A stretch of 15,812 bases of DNA from positions 1 through 15,812 of the forward strand of contig DAIUFH010000051.1 of assembly GCA_036844705.1 (NCBI GenBank), read 5' to 3'. The translations under genes were made by a program, and so were the position numbers. The notes below the pieces were generated by a model. That model was given only the letters and a program-made list of their open reading frames with translations. It ran no database searches and was not told the origin of the DNA. Below, piece after piece: positions 1 through 7,955 of this stretch. Each line of letters begins with the position of its first letter. The first letter of the stretch is position 1. Source of the DNA: DAIUFH01 sp036844705. Lineage in GTDB: Bacteria; Bacillota; Clostridia; Tissierellales; Tissierellaceae.

Positions 1-61
1 CTAGACAAAACAGAAAAACTTCGCGTGTGATAAAAAATTGGGCGAAAGGAGGAACTGATAT

Positions 62-370
62 ATGGCAAGTATAGCAAATATAAAAAAATCATTAATTTCA
101 CAGCTAGAAAATAACGGTGCTAATGTGGACCATTTTATTGGATTAGTCGAGGACTATGTTTGGTTTTGTGAGCAAGAAAAAGAAATGCAAAAAGACATAA
201 AAGAACGTGGCCAATTCTTTAAAACATTATCGTCCTCTGGGAATCCAATAATAAAAGAAAATCCCTCAATCAAAAATGCAAAAATGTATAATGACCAGAA
301 ATTAAGAATATTAAAGCAATTAGGTCTAGAAGCTAAAAATGTAGTTGATGATCCAGATGACAAACTCTAA
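62..370 (+). CDS. terS: Phage terminase small subunit, P27 family
   Basis: This 102-residue protein is predicted to recognise the phage DNA end or pac/cos site and to deliver it to the large terminase for packaging. The P27-family signature is visible in the second half, where GNPIIKENPS (residues 60-69) is followed by a helix ending in ILKQLGL (83-89); family members read GN..KENP then LGL. The N-terminal half is helical and charged, which fits the DNA-binding and oligomerisation region. It is at the short end for the family, which usually has about 110-160 residues. The ATG at 62 is well supported by AAAGGAGG at 45-52, nine bases upstream. The 3' end overlaps the large terminase gene, so the two are probably translationally coupled. 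The assignment rests on family motifs and on its position before terL. Confidence 0.88.
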   Translation: MASIANIKKSLISQLENNGANVDHFIGLVEDYVWFCEQEKEMQKDIKERGQFFKTLSSSGNPIIKENPSIKNAKMYNDQKLRILKQLGLEAKNVVDDPDDKL

Positions 371-2000
371 AATACCTGAGATACAGAATTACATTGATTG
401 GATTAGAAGTGGCAAAATTGCAGTATGTAAAGACCAATTTTTACTGATAGACCTAGTAGAGAAAGCTTTTAAAGAAGAAAATTTATATATAAATAAAGAA
501 GAACTTAATAATTATTTAGGACTGCAAAGATACTTTCCTTTCAAATTACTTGATTGGGAAGTATTTTGTTTTACTCTCCATAATTGCACTTATACACAAA
601 AAGGACACTTAAGATGGCCTGATTTATTGATTTATGTAGGCAGAGGCGCTGGAAAAAATGGTTATTTATCCTTTGAAGATTTTGCTCTTATAAGCGAATA
701 CAACGAGGTACAAGAATATCACATTGACATATGCGCTAATGCAGAGGACCAAGCTAAAACCTCATTTGCGGATGTATATAATGTACTAGAGGAAAATAAG
801 AAAAAATTAAGTAGGCACTTTTATTGGAACAAAGAGGTAATAACAAATATTAAAACAAGATCGGAATTAAGATTTAGAACATCTAACGCTAAGTCTAAAG
901 ATGGTGGCAGACCAGGAAAAGTTGATTTTGATGAATATCATGGATATGAAGACTATAAATTAATAAATGTATTTAAGACAGGATTAGGGAAAAAGAAAAA
1001 TCCAAGAACTACAATCACTACAACAGATGGAGACGTAAGAGAAGGCCCTCTAGACAAATTAATATCTAGGTCAGAGCAAATACTTAATGGTGCCATTAAA
1101 GATAATGGGCTATTGCCATTTATTTGTAGACTAGACAATAAAAAAGAAGTCCACGATCCTAAAATGTGGGATAAAGCTAATCCATCTCTTTATTATTTTG
1201 AAGATTTAAGGGGCCAAATGGAGAGAGAGTATATAGATTATAAAGACGACCCAATTAATAATAGTGCATTTATGACCAAAAGAATGAATAGACCAGAGGG
1301 CAATAAAGACCAGGAGGTAACATCATGGGATAATATATTAGCAACTAATCAAGAAATACCAGATCTAGCTGGTAAAACTTGTGTAGCAGGGATTGACTAT
1401 GCCAAGACTACAGATTTTGTAGCTGCTGGATTATTGTTTAGAATCAAGGGAAAATATTATTGGTTATCTCACACATGGGTTTGTAGTCAATCTAAAGATT
1501 TACCCAGAATAAAAGCTCCATTAAGGGAATGGGATCAGGCAGGATATTTAACGTTTATAGATGGTCCAGAGGTTCCCGTAGAAACACCAGCGTTATGGTT
1601 AGCAAAACAAGCCGAAAAATATAATCTAACTATTTTGGGTATGGACCTTTATCGCTATACATTATTAGCGAGGGCATTAAGAGAAGCTGGATTTGATACT
1701 GACAGAAAAGGGGTAAATAATATAAAGCTCATAAGGCCAAGCGACCAGATGAAAATATCACCTACAATTACAAGTTTGTTTGTAAATCATAATATTGTGT
1801 GGGGAAATAATCCTCTAATGAGATGGTATACAAACAATGCCTGTGTAATTACATCTTCAGCTGGGAATATGACATATGGGAAAATAGAAGAAAAGAGCAG
1901 AAAAACAGATGGATTTATGGCATTTGTAGCGGCTATGTGCGTTAGTGATAATTTGCCTGAAGAAGATGAATTTGTGCTATTAGATACTATTACATTCTAG
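348..2000 (+). CDS. terL: Phage terminase large subunit (ATPase/nuclease), HK97-like
   Basis: This is the packaging motor: an ATPase that pumps DNA into the prohead and a nuclease that cuts the concatemer. Counting from ATG 348 the protein has 550 residues, normal for the family. The Walker A loop GRGAGKN is at about residues 98-104 and a Walker B candidate VDFDE at about 192-196. The C-terminal RNase H-like nuclease is shown by GIDYAKTTDF (about 348-357), LGMDL (about 430-434) and KTDGFMA (about 519-525), which place three acidic residues as expected for metal binding. The start is uncertain. TTG 345, ATG 348 and ATG 357 lie in frame, none has a convincing ribosome site, and all lie inside terS, so translation is probably coupled to terS. 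The portal gene follows 11 bases downstream. Confidence is high for the function and moderate for the start. Confidence 0.95.
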   Translation: MIQMTNSKIPEIQNYIDWIRSGKIAVCKDQFLLIDLVEKAFKEENLYINKEELNNYLGLQRYFPFKLLDWEVFCFTLHNCTYTQKGHLRWPDLLIYVGRGAGKNGYLSFEDFALISEYNEVQEYHIDICANAEDQAKTSFADVYNVLEENKKKLSRHFYWNKEVITNIKTRSELRFRTSNAKSKDGGRPGKVDFDEYHGYEDYKLINVFKTGLGKKKNPRTTITTTDGDVREGPLDKLISRSEQILNGAIKDNGLLPFICRLDNKKEVHDPKMWDKANPSLYYFEDLRGQMEREYIDYKDDPINNSAFMTKRMNRPEGNKDQEVTSWDNILATNQEIPDLAGKTCVAGIDYAKTTDFVAAGLLFRIKGKYYWLSHTWVCSQSKDLPRIKAPLREWDQAGYLTFIDGPEVPVETPALWLAKQAEKYNLTILGMDLYRYTLLARALREAGFDTDRKGVNNIKLIRPSDQMKISPTITSLFVNHNIVWGNNPLMRWYTNNACVITSSAGNMTYGKIEEKSRKTDGFMAFVAAMCVSDNLPEEDEFVLLDTITF

Positions 2001-2011
2001 GAGGTGAGTGA

Positions 2012-3184
2012 GTGGCAATAATAGACTTTTTGGACAAAATATTTGGTGGAAAAGATGAAGTAACTTTAAAAACTTGTAGTGTAGATGAATCAAATGATAT
2101 TTACTACAAAACCTTAATAGCGGAGGCTAGTGTAAATTTAATTACAAAAACAATATCTAGGGCGGAGTTTCAAACATTTGAAAATGGCAAGGAAACTAAA
2201 AAACTAAACTATTATATACTAAATGTAGAGGCTAATAAAAATAAATCTGCATCCTTATTTTGGAGAGAAACAATAGAAAAACTATTGAAAAAGGGAGAAG
2301 CTTTAATTCTTCTACAGGATAATCAAATGTTTTTAGCGGATAGTTTTACTAGAAATGAATTTGCTTTTATAGAAAACACCTACACAAATATTGCCATAGG
2401 AGATTATACATTAAGTGATACAAAAAAAGAAAGTGAAGTACTATATTTAAAAGATAATAATTCTACTATAAGTAATGCAATAAATGGAATATGCAACGAT
2501 TATACAAAACTAATCAATTCAAGCGTAAAAGGCTATCAAAACAGTAAAGCAAGAAAAGGAAAATTGAAAATACCTACTAATCTACCTAAGACCTTGCAAG
2601 AAGAAGGAAAACTACAAGATCATATACAGACAACAATGGCAGATTTTATGGACCCTTCAAAGGATGCAGTATATCCTGAAACAAGTGGATTTGAATATAC
2701 AGAAGTAGCAGAATCTAAAGGAAGTAAGTCTAACGACAGCGGCAGAGAAACAAAGAACTTTATAGATGATGTATTTGACTTTATGGCTATATCCTATGGT
2801 ATACCTCCTAGCTTATTGAAAGGTGACACAGTAGACACCAAGGACGCAGTAAATAACTTCTTAACCTTCTGCATTAATCCTTTAGCAAAATTAATTACAG
2901 ATGAAATTAATAGAAAAATGTATGGCTATAAACTGTATAAGGAAAGGACTTATGCAAAGCTAGACACTTCAAATATAAAAACGGTAGATTTAAAAGATAT
3001 AGCTAATTCAATAGATTTACTAAATAGAAATGGGGCATTAACTATTGATGATATTCTAAGGGCATTAGGGAAAGAACCCATAGGAGGAGACATAGGAGCA
3101 ATGAGATTTATAACAAAAAATTTAGAATTGCTAGATAAAGTGGCAGAAGATGGACAGGTTAGTAGCTTTAAAGGAGGTGATTAG
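2012..3184 (+). CDS. Phage portal protein, HK97 family
   Basis: The 390-residue portal is expected to form the dodecameric ring at one capsid vertex through which DNA enters and leaves and on which the terminase docks. Family features include the N-terminal stretch ending in NYYILNVEANKNKS (66-79), the following LLKKGEALILL (91-101), and SYGIPPSLLKGD (261-272), the conserved proline-containing segment of HK97 portals. A C-terminal NGALTIDDILRALGKEPI segment (340-357) is the usual clip/crown helix motif. The length is typical. The start is a GTG preceded by AGGAGGTG at 1999-2006; two other GTG triplets (2004, 2008) are in other frames. The gene lies between terL and the prohead protease, and its stop abuts the next GTG start. 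Confidence 0.93.
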   Translation: MAIIDFLDKIFGGKDEVTLKTCSVDESNDIYYKTLIAEASVNLITKTISRAEFQTFENGKETKKLNYYILNVEANKNKSASLFWRETIEKLLKKGEALILLQDNQMFLADSFTRNEFAFIENTYTNIAIGDYTLSDTKKESEVLYLKDNNSTISNAINGICNDYTKLINSSVKGYQNSKARKGKLKIPTNLPKTLQEEGKLQDHIQTTMADFMDPSKDAVYPETSGFEYTEVAESKGSKSNDSGRETKNFIDDVFDFMAISYGIPPSLLKGDTVDTKDAVNNFLTFCINPLAKLITDEINRKMYGYKLYKERTYAKLDTSNIKTVDLKDIANSIDLLNRNGALTIDDILRALGKEPIGGDIGAMRFITKNLELLDKVAEDGQVSSFKGGD

Positions 3185-3964
3185 GTGAATAAAAGATATT
3201 ACTCTTTATATCAGGATGCAGAAAATAAAACAGCAGATATATATATATATGGCGACATTACTTCGTGGCCATGGCAAGAAAATGATGTATCTAGCTATAT
3301 TCTATCAAAAGAATTACAGGAACTAGACAAAGATATAGAAAACATCAATGTATACATCAATTCCTATGGCGGAGAAGTAGCAGAAGGTTTAGCAATTTAC
3401 AATGCATTAAAAAGGCATAAAGCAAAAGTTACAACTTATGCTGATGGATTTGCTTGTAGCATAGCAAGTGTTATATTTGCCGCAGGAGATGAAAGAGTTA
3501 TGAGCAATACATCCCTGCTAATGATACACAACGCTTGGAGTGGTGTAGTAGGAAATTCTAAAGACTTAAGGAAACAAGCAGATGATTTAGACAAAATTAA
3601 TCAAGCTAGTATTAATGCTTATATGAACATAGTCAACATTAAAGAAGAAGAACTAAAGGAACTAATGGACAACGAAAGCTGGCTAAATGCAGATGAAGCA
3701 TTGGAAAAAGGATTTGCAACTAAAATAATTGAAACAGAAGAAAAAGAAGTAGCAACTCAAAGTATTAGAAAACAGTTATTGCAAAAAGTAACTAAAGAGC
3801 CTGAAAAAGTATATGTAAAACCAGTAAATATTGATGCAAATGATATATCAGAAAAAGTAATACAAAAATTAGAAAAGCAATTTAAAAATAAACCGACAGA
3901 AAATAAGCCTTTAAATATGATGAAGGCTTTATTTAATGCCAAAAATGAGGAGGAAGATAAATAA
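3185..3964 (+). CDS. Prohead protease, ClpP-like serine peptidase (S14)
   Basis: The 259-residue protein resembles the ClpP-type head maturation protease that trims the N-terminal delta domain of HK97-fold capsid proteins during assembly. Landmarks are YINSYGGEVAEGLAIYNAL (57-75), the nucleophile region GFACSIAS with candidate Ser92, and MIHNAWSG with candidate His115. A third catalytic residue is probably acidic near 162-164, in MDNESWLNADEA, but my alignment there is not exact. After about residue 185 comes a charged, probably helical tail (to 259), which may act as a scaffold-like or capsid-binding extension. The GTG start directly follows the portal stop and has AAAGGAGGTGA just upstream (about 3170-3180). 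The stop shares one base with the capsid ATG (TAATG), which suggests coupled translation. Confidence 0.93.
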   Translation: MNKRYYSLYQDAENKTADIYIYGDITSWPWQENDVSSYILSKELQELDKDIENINVYINSYGGEVAEGLAIYNALKRHKAKVTTYADGFACSIASVIFAAGDERVMSNTSLLMIHNAWSGVVGNSKDLRKQADDLDKINQASINAYMNIVNIKEEELKELMDNESWLNADEALEKGFATKIIETEEKEVATQSIRKQLLQKVTKEPEKVYVKPVNIDANDISEKVIQKLEKQFKNKPTENKPLNMMKALFNAKNEEEDK

Positions 3965-5148
3965 TGGGAGGAGTATCAAACCCAGATATGAAAACTAAAA
4001 CAAAGGAAGAATTTAGAGATAAAATAAAACAGGCACTAGAGGAAGGCGATACAGAGAAATTTAGCCAAGTATTTACTGACTATATGTCTAGTATCGAGCA
4101 AACAGTAATGAGCGAAGCTAAAGGAGCTATATCAATTAAGGATAGCGATATACTTCAAACTAGAGGGGTAAGACAATTAACTTCAAGTGAAAAAGAATTC
4201 TACCAAAAGACTATAGAAGCTATGCAAGCAGCACCAAATTCGATAAATAGCCTAGATGTAGTAATGCCTGAAACTATAATTAATTCAGTATTTGAGGATT
4301 TGAAGGCGGAACATGAGTTGTTGTCAATTATTGATTTTAAAAATGTAACAGGATTGACAAGAATTTTAGTAAATACCAATACTAGACAATTAGCACAATG
4401 GGGACCATTGAATTCAGAAATCGCAAAAGAATTAGAAAGTGGATTTAAGGATATTCAATTAGGCCAAAACAAGCTAACAGCATTTATGCTTGTATCACAA
4501 GATATGCTTAATTTAGGTCCTGTATGGCTAGACAGATATGTTAGGGAAGTAATGTACGAAGCTTTAGCATTTGGTCTTGAATATGGAATGATAAATGGTA
4601 CAGGAAAGAATATGCCAATAGGCATGGTTAAAGATTTAAACGGAGCAGTAGTAGATGGTGTATATCCAGACAAAACAGCAATAAAAGTAACCACATTAGA
4701 TCCAATAAGCTATGGACAACTATTATCCAAATTATCAAAAACAGAAAAAGGCAACCCACGTGTAGTTAAAAATGTAATCATGATAGTAAACCCAACTGAC
4801 TACTTAACAAAAATTATGCCAGCAACAACTATAAGGGCAGCAGACGGAACATATGTAAACAATGTACTACCATACCCAACTAAAATAGTACAATCTACAG
4901 AGGTTAGCGAGGGCAAGGCGGTAATAGGAATGTCTGATAAATACTTTATGGGTATGGGATTAGTTAAGGATGGCAAAATAGAATATTCAGATGAATATAA
5001 GTTTTTAGAAGATTACAGAACCTATAAAATCAGGTTCCTTGGGCACGGGCAAGCAAAAGACAATAATGCTTTTATAGTGGCAGATATATCTGAATTAAAA
5101 CCAGCAATTCACAAGGTAGAAGTAGTACAAGAAACACCGCAAGCCTAG
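3964..5148 (+). CDS. Phage major capsid protein, HK97 fold
   Basis: This 394-residue protein builds the icosahedral shell. Residues 1 to about 95 are charged and helical, as expected of a delta domain that acts as an internal scaffold and is removed by the upstream protease. The mature region starts near the LDVVMPETI segment (97-105). The signature EYGMINGTGKNMPIGM (206-221) matches the conserved ai.nGdG...P.Gi motif of the Phage_capsid family. The rest (IVNPTDY, the P-domain, and a C-terminal FLGHGQAKDNNAF segment) fits HK97-fold proteins. The ATG at 3964 overlaps the protease stop and has GAGGAGG at 3947-3953. No separate scaffold gene exists in the window, consistent with the fused delta domain. 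The cleavage site cannot be fixed by eye. Confidence 0.93.
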   Translation: MGGVSNPDMKTKTKEEFRDKIKQALEEGDTEKFSQVFTDYMSSIEQTVMSEAKGAISIKDSDILQTRGVRQLTSSEKEFYQKTIEAMQAAPNSINSLDVVMPETIINSVFEDLKAEHELLSIIDFKNVTGLTRILVNTNTRQLAQWGPLNSEIAKELESGFKDIQLGQNKLTAFMLVSQDMLNLGPVWLDRYVREVMYEALAFGLEYGMINGTGKNMPIGMVKDLNGAVVDGVYPDKTAIKVTTLDPISYGQLLSKLSKTEKGNPRVVKNVIMIVNPTDYLTKIMPATTIRAADGTYVNNVLPYPTKIVQSTEVSEGKAVIGMSDKYFMGMGLVKDGKIEYSDEYKFLEDYRTYKIRFLGHGQAKDNNAFIVADISELKPAIHKVEVVQETPQA

Positions 5149-5160
5149 GAGTTGATTTAG

Positions 5161-5316
5161 TTGAAGGTTAAAGTATTAAAAACATTTATAAATAAGTATA
5201 GTAAAAACATTTATAAAAAAGGTGAAATAATAGACGTAACAGAGAAAAGATTTAAAGAGATAAACTCAACAGAATATGGAGTGCTAGCTGAAAAAATAAG
5301 AGAACCTAAAAAGTAG
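5161..5316 (+). CDS. Small conserved phage head-region protein, 51 aa
   Basis: This small reading frame starts at TTG 5161, twelve bases after the capsid stop, with a good ribosome site (AGGAG at about 5147-5151). It ends at TAG 5314-5316, eight bases before the connector gene. The product is basic: it begins MKVKVLKTFINKYSKN, continues with the KKGEIIDVTEKRF segment (19-31), and ends REPKK. Lysine-rich proteins with this layout (short beta hairpin, KKGEII, then a helix) are commonly seen between the capsid and connector genes of clostridial phages. Their function is not known to me; a capsid-associated or DNA-end role would be inference. The tight spacing and ribosome site make it a likely real gene despite its size and rare start codon. 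Confidence 0.72.
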   Translation: MKVKVLKTFINKYSKNIYKKGEIIDVTEKRFKEINSTEYGVLAEKIREPKK

Positions 5317-5324
5317 GTGGTATT

Positions 5325-5600
5325 ATGCTAGAAGATGTAAAAGACTACCTTAAGATTACATGGGAAGATGAAGATAGCTATATCCAAGGGATAATTGATA
5401 GGGGGGAAGACTACTTTAACAATCTAACAGGAACAGAACTTGATTTTGAAGTGGAGGGGCAACCTAAAGCCCTTCTCCTTGATTATTGCAGATATGCCTA
5501 TAACAATGCTTTGGAATACTTCATGGAAAACTTCCACGGAGAAATATTAAGACTGCAAATACAGGAAGCGGTGAAAGATAATGTTAGCCAAGAAGGATAG
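5325..5600 (+). CDS. Head-tail connector, HK97 gp6-like adaptor
   Basis: The 91-residue protein resembles the Phage_connect_1 / HK97 gp6-like adaptor that forms a ring under the portal and starts the neck. It opens with MLEDVKDYLKITWEDEDSYI (1-20), the usual first helices ending in a DD/ED-rich loop, followed by a helix with GIIDRGEDYFNNLTG (22-36). A final helical bundle begins at QPKALLLDYCRYAYNNA (46-62), where family members carry the conserved alll...yrY.nr motif. The ATG has GTAGGTGG (5313-5320) just upstream. Its last 20 bases overlap the next gene if that gene starts at 5581. Position after the capsid gene and before the head-closure gene supports the call. Confidence 0.85.
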   Translation: MLEDVKDYLKITWEDEDSYIQGIIDRGEDYFNNLTGTELDFEVEGQPKALLLDYCRYAYNNALEYFMENFHGEILRLQIQEAVKDNVSQEG

Positions 5601-5940
5601 GATGATAATTGCAGGCAGAGTGTATAGGCATAAAATTGAAATATGGGACCCAAAGCACACAGAAGAAAATGAAGTAGGAGAAGAAGTCCAAGTTCCCCAA
5701 AAGCTATGTGAGTTATGGGCTGATGTAAGCCCTATCAGAGGGAAAGAATACTTTGAAGTACAAAAAATAGTTCCTGAGATGCAATATAAAATTACTACAA
5801 GATATAGGCAAGGAATTAATCAAGCTATGATAGTAAAATGGGGAGATAAAGAATTAAACATTAATTCCATAATAGATATATCGGGAAAAGAGGAAAACAT
5901 GGAGCTAATGTGTACTGAGAAGGTGAAAACGAATGGGTGA
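5581..5940 (+). CDS. Head closure / head-tail joining protein
   Basis: This 119-residue protein matches the Phage_H_T_join (SPP1 gp16-like) type that seals the DNA exit beneath the adaptor ring. The core begins IAGRVYRHKIEIWDP (10-24), equivalent to the family start with a basic RHRI.I motif. A central ELWADVSPIRGKEYFEVQKI segment (44-63) corresponds to the conserved W a.v.p..g.e......i motif, and the C-terminal strands include YKITTRYRQGI (68-78). Two starts are possible. ATG 5581 has GGTGA at 5570-5574 and overlaps the previous gene by 20 bases. ATG 5602, with GAAGGA at 5592-5597, would give 112 residues, closer to the usual N-terminus. The stop overlaps the next ATG at 5933. Confidence 0.85.
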   Translation: MLAKKDRMIIAGRVYRHKIEIWDPKHTEENEVGEEVQVPQKLCELWADVSPIRGKEYFEVQKIVPEMQYKITTRYRQGINQAMIVKWGDKELNINSIIDISGKEENMELMCTEKVKTNG

Positions 5941-5976
5941 TTTTGATGTAAAGATAGAAGGAGTAGAAGAATTCCA
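5933..5976 (+). CDS. HK97 gp10-like neck/tail-component protein, N-terminal fragment
   Basis: Only the first 14 complete codons are present before the N run: MGDFDVKIEGVEEF. The start is strong, with AAGGTGA at 5920-5926 six bases upstream and overlap with the stop of the preceding gene. The pattern of a short beta strand with V.IEGV.EF is how gp10-like (HK97-gp10_like, XkdI-type) proteins begin, and this is their expected place, directly after the head-closure gene. The rest of the gene, typically about 100-140 residues in this family, is missing in the gap. The sequence after the gap belongs to a different protein, so this should be treated as a separate gene truncated by the assembly, not as the start of a fusion. 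Confidence 0.62.
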
Positions 5977-6076
5977 NNNNNNNNNNNNNNNNNNNNNNNN
6001 NNNNNNNNNNNNNNNNNNNNNNNNNNNNNNNNNNNNNNNNNNNNNNNNNNNNNNNNNNNNNNNNNNNNNNNNNNNN
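5977..6076. other. Assembly gap of 100 N
   Basis: A run of exactly 100 undetermined bases, a number often used as a placeholder for a gap of unknown length. The left flank is the first 14 codons of a gp10-like protein and the right flank is the C-terminal part of a tail terminator. The missing DNA should therefore hold most of the first gene, the gene junction and the start of the second. The open frame that runs through the N is a coincidence of phase. Confidence 0.97.
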
Positions 6077-6412
6077 TTTGCAAAGCCTTCTTTTTTTACG
6101 CAAATTATCCCAATATATTCTAACCACGATACTACAAATTATTCTTCAAACAAATTGATGATTGTAATAAATTATTTTTCTAAAAATGAAACAGAGTTAG
6201 AAAATTTAAAAATGGTAGATGAACTCAAAAAAGCATTTGGAATGACTTTAAAGGTAGGTAGCAGGTACTTAACTTTGCAAAACATAGAAGCTGATACTAC
6301 AGATGGAGTATTGCAGTTTAAATTCGATTTGAACTTTTTTGACGGTGTAGAAACCACAAAAGAAGAAGGATACGAAGCTGCGGGAGAATTAAAAATTAAT
6401 TTAAAGGAGTGA
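6077..6412 (+). CDS. Tail terminator (DUF6838-like/XkdJ-like), C-terminal part
   Basis: The 111 residues after the gap begin FAKPSFFTQIIPIYSNH and resemble the phage tail terminator family found between gp10-like and sheath genes in PBSX-type contractile phages. Recognisable parts are the kPsFFi...p strand (3-12), LMIVINYF (27-34) as the next strand, a helix NLKMVDELKKAFG, and the closing strand DGVLQFKFDLNFF (78-90), as in family members that end DgvLhf.vdyn. The family usually has about 130-150 residues, so roughly 30 N-terminal residues lie in the N run. The protein is thought to cap the head-proximal end of the tail tube and sheath. The stop overlaps the ribosome site of the sheath gene. 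Confidence 0.68.
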   Translation, partial: FAKPSFFTQIIPIYSNHDTTNYSSNKLMIVINYFSKNETELENLKMVDELKKAFGMTLKVGSRYLTLQNIEADTTDGVLQFKFDLNFFDGVETTKEEGYEAAGELKINLKE

Positions 6413-6417
6413 TAAAT

Positions 6418-7506
6418 GTGCCATTTCCAAAAATAGATATTATATTTAAAACATTGGGAAGTACAGCGATTAAAAGAGAGGAAAGAGGGACTGTAGCACT
6501 TATATTAGAAGATGAGGTTCCAGAAGAAAATCCTATAATTTTAAATGGAATAAATGAAATCCCTGATAACTTGAGCGAAGAAAACAAAGAACAGATAGAA
6601 TTGGCTTTTATGGGTGGAGTTAAGACACCTAAAAAGGTAATAGCTTATGTAATTTCCAAAGGGACAGAGCAAGACCCAACTAATTACACAGAGGCACAGA
6701 AATATTTAGAGACTATTTTATGGGACTATTTAGCAGTTCCACAAATAAAAAGTCCCGATGTTTTACCGATGGCAACATGGGTTAAGGGATTAAGAGATAA
6801 TAAAGACATGGAAGTAAAAGCAGTATTGCCACATTGCACAGCAGACCATGAAGGTGTAATAAACTTTGATACAGATGATATAAAAGTAGGAGATAAAATA
6901 TATACAGCTGCCGAATATTGTTCAAGGATAGCAGGTATAGTCGCAGGATGTCCACTCACTATGTCTACAACGTTTCAAGTGTTGTCAGAGGTAGACGATG
7001 TTCCTCATTTAACTATAGAAGAATTTGACAAAGCTATAGATGAAGGAAAATTAGTTTTAATGAATGATGGAGAAAAAGTCAAAATTGCAAGAGGGGTGAA
7101 TTCACTTGTAACAACTACAAAGGATAAAGGAGAAGATTTTAAAAAGATAACTATAATAGACAAAATGGATATGTGGAAAAGTGATGTAAAAAGAACTGTA
7201 GCAGATAATTATACAGGCAAATATCCTAACAGCTATGATAATAAGTGCTTACTTATTACATCGGTACAAGCTTACAACGATGAATTAGCATTACAAGGAA
7301 TATTAGACGATTCTCTACCTGAGTACAATAAAGTTTTTATAGACATTGATAGCCAAAAAAACTATCTAAAGTCTATAGGCACAGATGTAGAAGGTATGGA
7401 AGAGCAAGATATAAAAAAAGCTAACACAAAAGATAAAGTATTTATAGCGTCTAACCCTAAATTTTTGGATGCTATGGAAGACTTTAAAATAAACGTAAGT
7501 ATATAG
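6418..7506 (+). CDS. xkdK: Contractile tail sheath protein, XkdK-like
   Basis: The protein (362 residues from GTG 6418) forms the contractile sheath around the tail tube. It begins MPFPKIDIIFKTLGSTAIKR, the usual start of clostridial sheath proteins, and carries RIAGIVAGCPLTMSTTF (170-186) and KIARGVNSLVT (222-232), which correspond to the conserved RiAGliAG.pl..s.Ty and v.i.RGvnTl motifs. The C-terminal segment from about 245 is the strand-exchange domain (Phage_sheath_1C). The length is near 350-360, as in compact clostridial sheaths, and shorter than B. subtilis XkdK. An upstream in-frame GTG at 6409 exists, but AAAGGAGTGA at 6403-6412 is correctly spaced only for GTG 6418. The gene is directly followed by the tube gene, the standard order. 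Confidence 0.93.
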   Translation: MPFPKIDIIFKTLGSTAIKREERGTVALILEDEVPEENPIILNGINEIPDNLSEENKEQIELAFMGGVKTPKKVIAYVISKGTEQDPTNYTEAQKYLETILWDYLAVPQIKSPDVLPMATWVKGLRDNKDMEVKAVLPHCTADHEGVINFDTDDIKVGDKIYTAAEYCSRIAGIVAGCPLTMSTTFQVLSEVDDVPHLTIEEFDKAIDEGKLVLMNDGEKVKIARGVNSLVTTTKDKGEDFKKITIIDKMDMWKSDVKRTVADNYTGKYPNSYDNKCLLITSVQAYNDELALQGILDDSLPEYNKVFIDIDSQKNYLKSIGTDVEGMEEQDIKKANTKDKVFIASNPKFLDAMEDFKINVSI

Positions 7507-7519
7507 GAGGTGTGCGATA

Positions 7520-7951
7520 GTGCAAGCATATAAACCAGAACAGGTGATAAATGGAACTTGGGGTGAAGTTTGGATAGACGGAGAATACATGGCTGAAGTA
7601 ATAAGCTTTAAAGCCGAGGTAGATATACAATATGCAGACATAAACATGACAAGAAGACTGGCAAAGGCTAAAAAAATGACAGGTTATGAAGGGAAGGGAG
7701 AAGTCAAACTGAACAAGGTTACTTCTGAAATGTCTAAAAAAATAAGCGACAATTTAAAGCAAGGGAAACAAACAGTATGCACCATAATTTCCAAGCTGGA
7801 TGATCCAAATGCAATAGGAGCAGAAAGAATAGTAGTAAAAGATGCAACTTTTGAAAAATTAACTTTAGCAGATTGGGAAGCTAAGAAAAATGGTGAAGAA
7901 GCTCTAACGTTCAGTTTTACAGATTGGGACTTTTTAGATTTAATACAATAA
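7520..7951 (+). CDS. xkdM: Tail tube protein, XkdM-like
   Basis: The 143-residue protein forms the inner tube of the contractile tail. It matches the XkdM/DUF2001 family: NGTWGEVWIDGEYMAEVISFKA begins at residue 11, followed by VDIQYADINMTRRLAKAKKMTGYEGKG, where the conserved vrR.GdrWk-like region is replaced by RRLAKAKKMTGYEGKGE as in clostridial homologues. Strands at KKNGEEALTFSFTDWDFLD (about 121-139) close the protein. The start is GTG at 7520 with AGGAGGTG at 7505-7512, thirteen bases after the sheath stop. A terminator-like hairpin directly follows the stop, so sheath and tube may be made in excess over the genes further down. This suits their high copy number in the virion. Confidence 0.93.
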   Translation: MQAYKPEQVINGTWGEVWIDGEYMAEVISFKAEVDIQYADINMTRRLAKAKKMTGYEGKGEVKLNKVTSEMSKKISDNLKQGKQTVCTIISKLDDPNAIGAERIVVKDATFEKLTLADWEAKKNGEEALTFSFTDWDFLDLIQ

Positions 7952-7955
7952 TAAT

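Noticed and set aside
3237..3250. Short TA dinucleotide run in the protease gene
   Set aside because: It encodes DIYIYGD in a conserved strand of the protease and is explained by AT-rich codon choice.
5820..6127. Reverse-strand frames crossing the N run
   Set aside because: They exist only because N cannot hold stop codons. They lie antisense to the head-closure and terminator genes and have no ribosome site or family features.
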